The notes under the pieces are model-generated. The model did no database searches. It saw only the letters and a program-made list of their open reading frames with translations, and had not been told where the DNA came from. A stretch of DNA of 23,007 nucleotides from Lachnospiraceae bacterium (GTDB lineage: Bacteria; Bacillota; Clostridia; Lachnospirales; Lachnospiraceae). The stretch covers positions 1-23,007 of the forward strand of contig JAFVEU010000226.1 of the NCBI GenBank assembly GCA_017475845.1, in the 5' to 3' direction. A program made the translations under genes and the position numbers. This document shows, piece after piece, positions 21,917-23,007 of this stretch. Positions within the stretch are counted from its first letter, which is position 1. Each line of letters opens with the position of its first letter.

Positions 21917-22987
21917 CTATCGGGGCATGGTATAGAGGACAAAATATCCCTTTACATACAGGATATAGATGACCACTGAAATGATGCAGGGCAGGGAGAC
22001 TGCGGCGGATCTGACAAGGATCCGGGGATCTTTTTTTATCAGGAAAAGGGGCAGCATAAATACGAAAAGAGCTGCGGGAAACAGCATTCCGGAAGTATTT
22101 GACAGCACTATGGAGCCAAGGGACACTAACAGCAGAAGGAGCCAGCAAAAACCGTCCCTGTGGTCCTCCAGAAGTTTTATGTAAACTAAAAGGATCAACG
22201 GGATCACCACAGAACCGAGGATCGTCTTTCCTTCATAGGTCCTTGTAATGAAGAACTCCGACGAGGTGTATATGGTGCTGTAGAAAAAGCAGAGGAATAC
22301 GGAAAAGAAAACAAAGAGCCCGGTTCTAAGGAGATCCTCCTTAAAAAGAGCTCTCCCCAGCCTGTAAAGTACCGTAAAGCTTAAGATTATCACCACCGCT
22401 TCCATAACGGTCTTGGTCCATACAAGGGGATGCAGGCCCGTGAGATAACACATGACGGCGTCGTTTACCGCATAATTATTGAAAAAGTAGCGCATTTCGA
22501 AGTGATCCTGCCACATGCCGGTGTAGGGATCATAGATCTTTATGCTGTCGGTAAAAAGGGAGGTGGATGCAGTCCCCACATAGTAGGCCGCGTCAAGGGT
22601 AAACTGATAGCAGTATATGATGACGACGGACACCGTAAGCATCAGGGCTCCGAGAAAGATCACAAAGGCCGGATGCTCCTTTATAAAGACGGCTGTCTCA
22701 GCGAAAAAGCCGCGCCATTTCCTTAGATTCAGGATAAGGGAGATAATGATGAGCACCGTGAGGATCCCCGCCCAGATATATGCTAAGAGGTGCAGAGGCC
22801 TGTATAACAGGGTTATGGGAATGCAGACTGTATCAAACAGTATATAGTAGAGAAAAAAACCCGTGATAACGGAAAGGGTCCCGGAAAAACGGCGTTCCTT
22901 AAAACGTCCCGTTATCATGGAACCCAGTATAAAAAAGATCAGGATATTAAATATAACCGCTGCAATGCAGCCGACAGCCGTCAGCAT
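21917..22987 (-). CDS. DUF6077-like polytopic membrane protein (N-terminal part or complete)
   Basis: A 356-residue ORF with about nine hydrophobic segments. Between the membrane blocks lies a loop with DAAYYVGTASTSLFTDSIKIYDP, then MRYFFNNYAVNDAVMCYLTGLHPLVW and SSEFFITRTYEGKTILGSVVIP. This resembles the DUF6077 family, membrane proteins that sit in surface-glycan loci and look like GT-C-type enzymes; the activity is unknown. The start ATG at 22987 has GGGGA 8 bases upstream, and a stop lies in the same frame just before it, so the 5' end is complete. The ORF stops abruptly after a membrane helix (YFVLYTMPR), while the soluble C-terminal part seems to be in the next ORF in the same frame. 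Confidence 0.6.
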   Translation of the reverse strand: MLTAVGCIAAVIFNILIFFILGSMITGRFKERRFSGTLSVITGFFLYYILFDTVCIPITLLYRPLHLLAYIWAGILTVLIIISLILNLRKWRGFFAETAVFIKEHPAFVIFLGALMLTVSVVIIYCYQFTLDAAYYVGTASTSLFTDSIKIYDPYTGMWQDHFEMRYFFNNYAVNDAVMCYLTGLHPLVWTKTVMEAVVIILSFTVLYRLGRALFKEDLLRTGLFVFFSVFLCFFYSTIYTSSEFFITRTYEGKTILGSVVIPLILLVYIKLLEDHRDGFCWLLLLLVSLGSIVLSNTSGMLFPAALFVFMLPLFLIKKDPRILVRSAAVSLPCIISVVIYILYVKGYFVLYTMPR

Positions 22988-23007
22988 CTCACTTGTCCCC
23001 GTTTACC

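Noticed and set aside
1..23007. CRISPR arrays, insertion sequences, tRNA or rRNA genes, phage genes
   Set aside because: No regularly spaced repeats, transposase or integrase motifs, cloverleaf or rRNA sequence were seen.

Overview
The window looks like the chromosome of a Bacillota/Clostridia bacterium, most likely a Lachnospiraceae. The grounds are strong AGGAGG-type ribosome binding sites, a T-box leader, a class B sortase, standalone LytTR and EF-hand proteins of the kind seen in that family, and a DUF6077-like membrane protein. No mobile element, CRISPR array, rRNA or tRNA gene was seen. The placement is inferred from gene families only.

Left part (1-8094), mixed metabolism and regulation: a truncated dicarboxylate/amino-acid:cation symporter (minus strand) runs off the left edge and carries an unusual N-terminal GHKL/RsbW-like domain. 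A two-gene plus-strand operon follows (DUF1275 membrane protein and aspartase aspA). Facing it are a standalone LytTR regulator, an EF-hand protein and a GlnQ-type ABC ATPase, all on the minus strand. The ABC ATPase carries a C-terminal domain related to the symporter's N-terminal one. A TetR-family gene is divergent from the ABC gene, with a long palindrome in its leader, and is convergent with a GDSL/SGNH lipoprotein gene. This part is rich in non-coding signals: two related 33-bp inverted repeats, two related leader hairpins, a 21-bp-spaced direct repeat and a sigma28-like promoter.

Middle (8095-11251): a T-box-controlled ABC transporter operon on the minus strand (lipoprotein, permease, ATPase). 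The leader has a UGG (Trp) specifier and a UGGC antiterminator bulge that fits tRNA-Trp with discriminator G73, so this is very probably the tryptophan transporter trpXYZ.

Right part (11289 to the right edge): ten tightly packed or overlapping minus-strand genes for a surface polysaccharide. In transcription order they are two DUF6077-like membrane ORFs (perhaps one split gene), a GT2 glycosyltransferase, a polyprenyl-phosphate sugar-1-phosphate transferase, a second GT2, a GT-A/GT-B fusion, a Wzy-like polymerase/ligase, a Wzx flippase, a second Wzy-like protein, and a class B sortase with a long acidic insertion. The logic is Wzx/Wzy: the sugar transferase primes the lipid carrier, the glycosyltransferases build the repeat unit, Wzx flips it, and one or both Wzy-like proteins polymerise or ligate it. 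The sortase at the end may connect the locus to wall anchoring.

The most unusual point is the same degenerate GHKL-like module attached to two unrelated transporter proteins within 5 kb.
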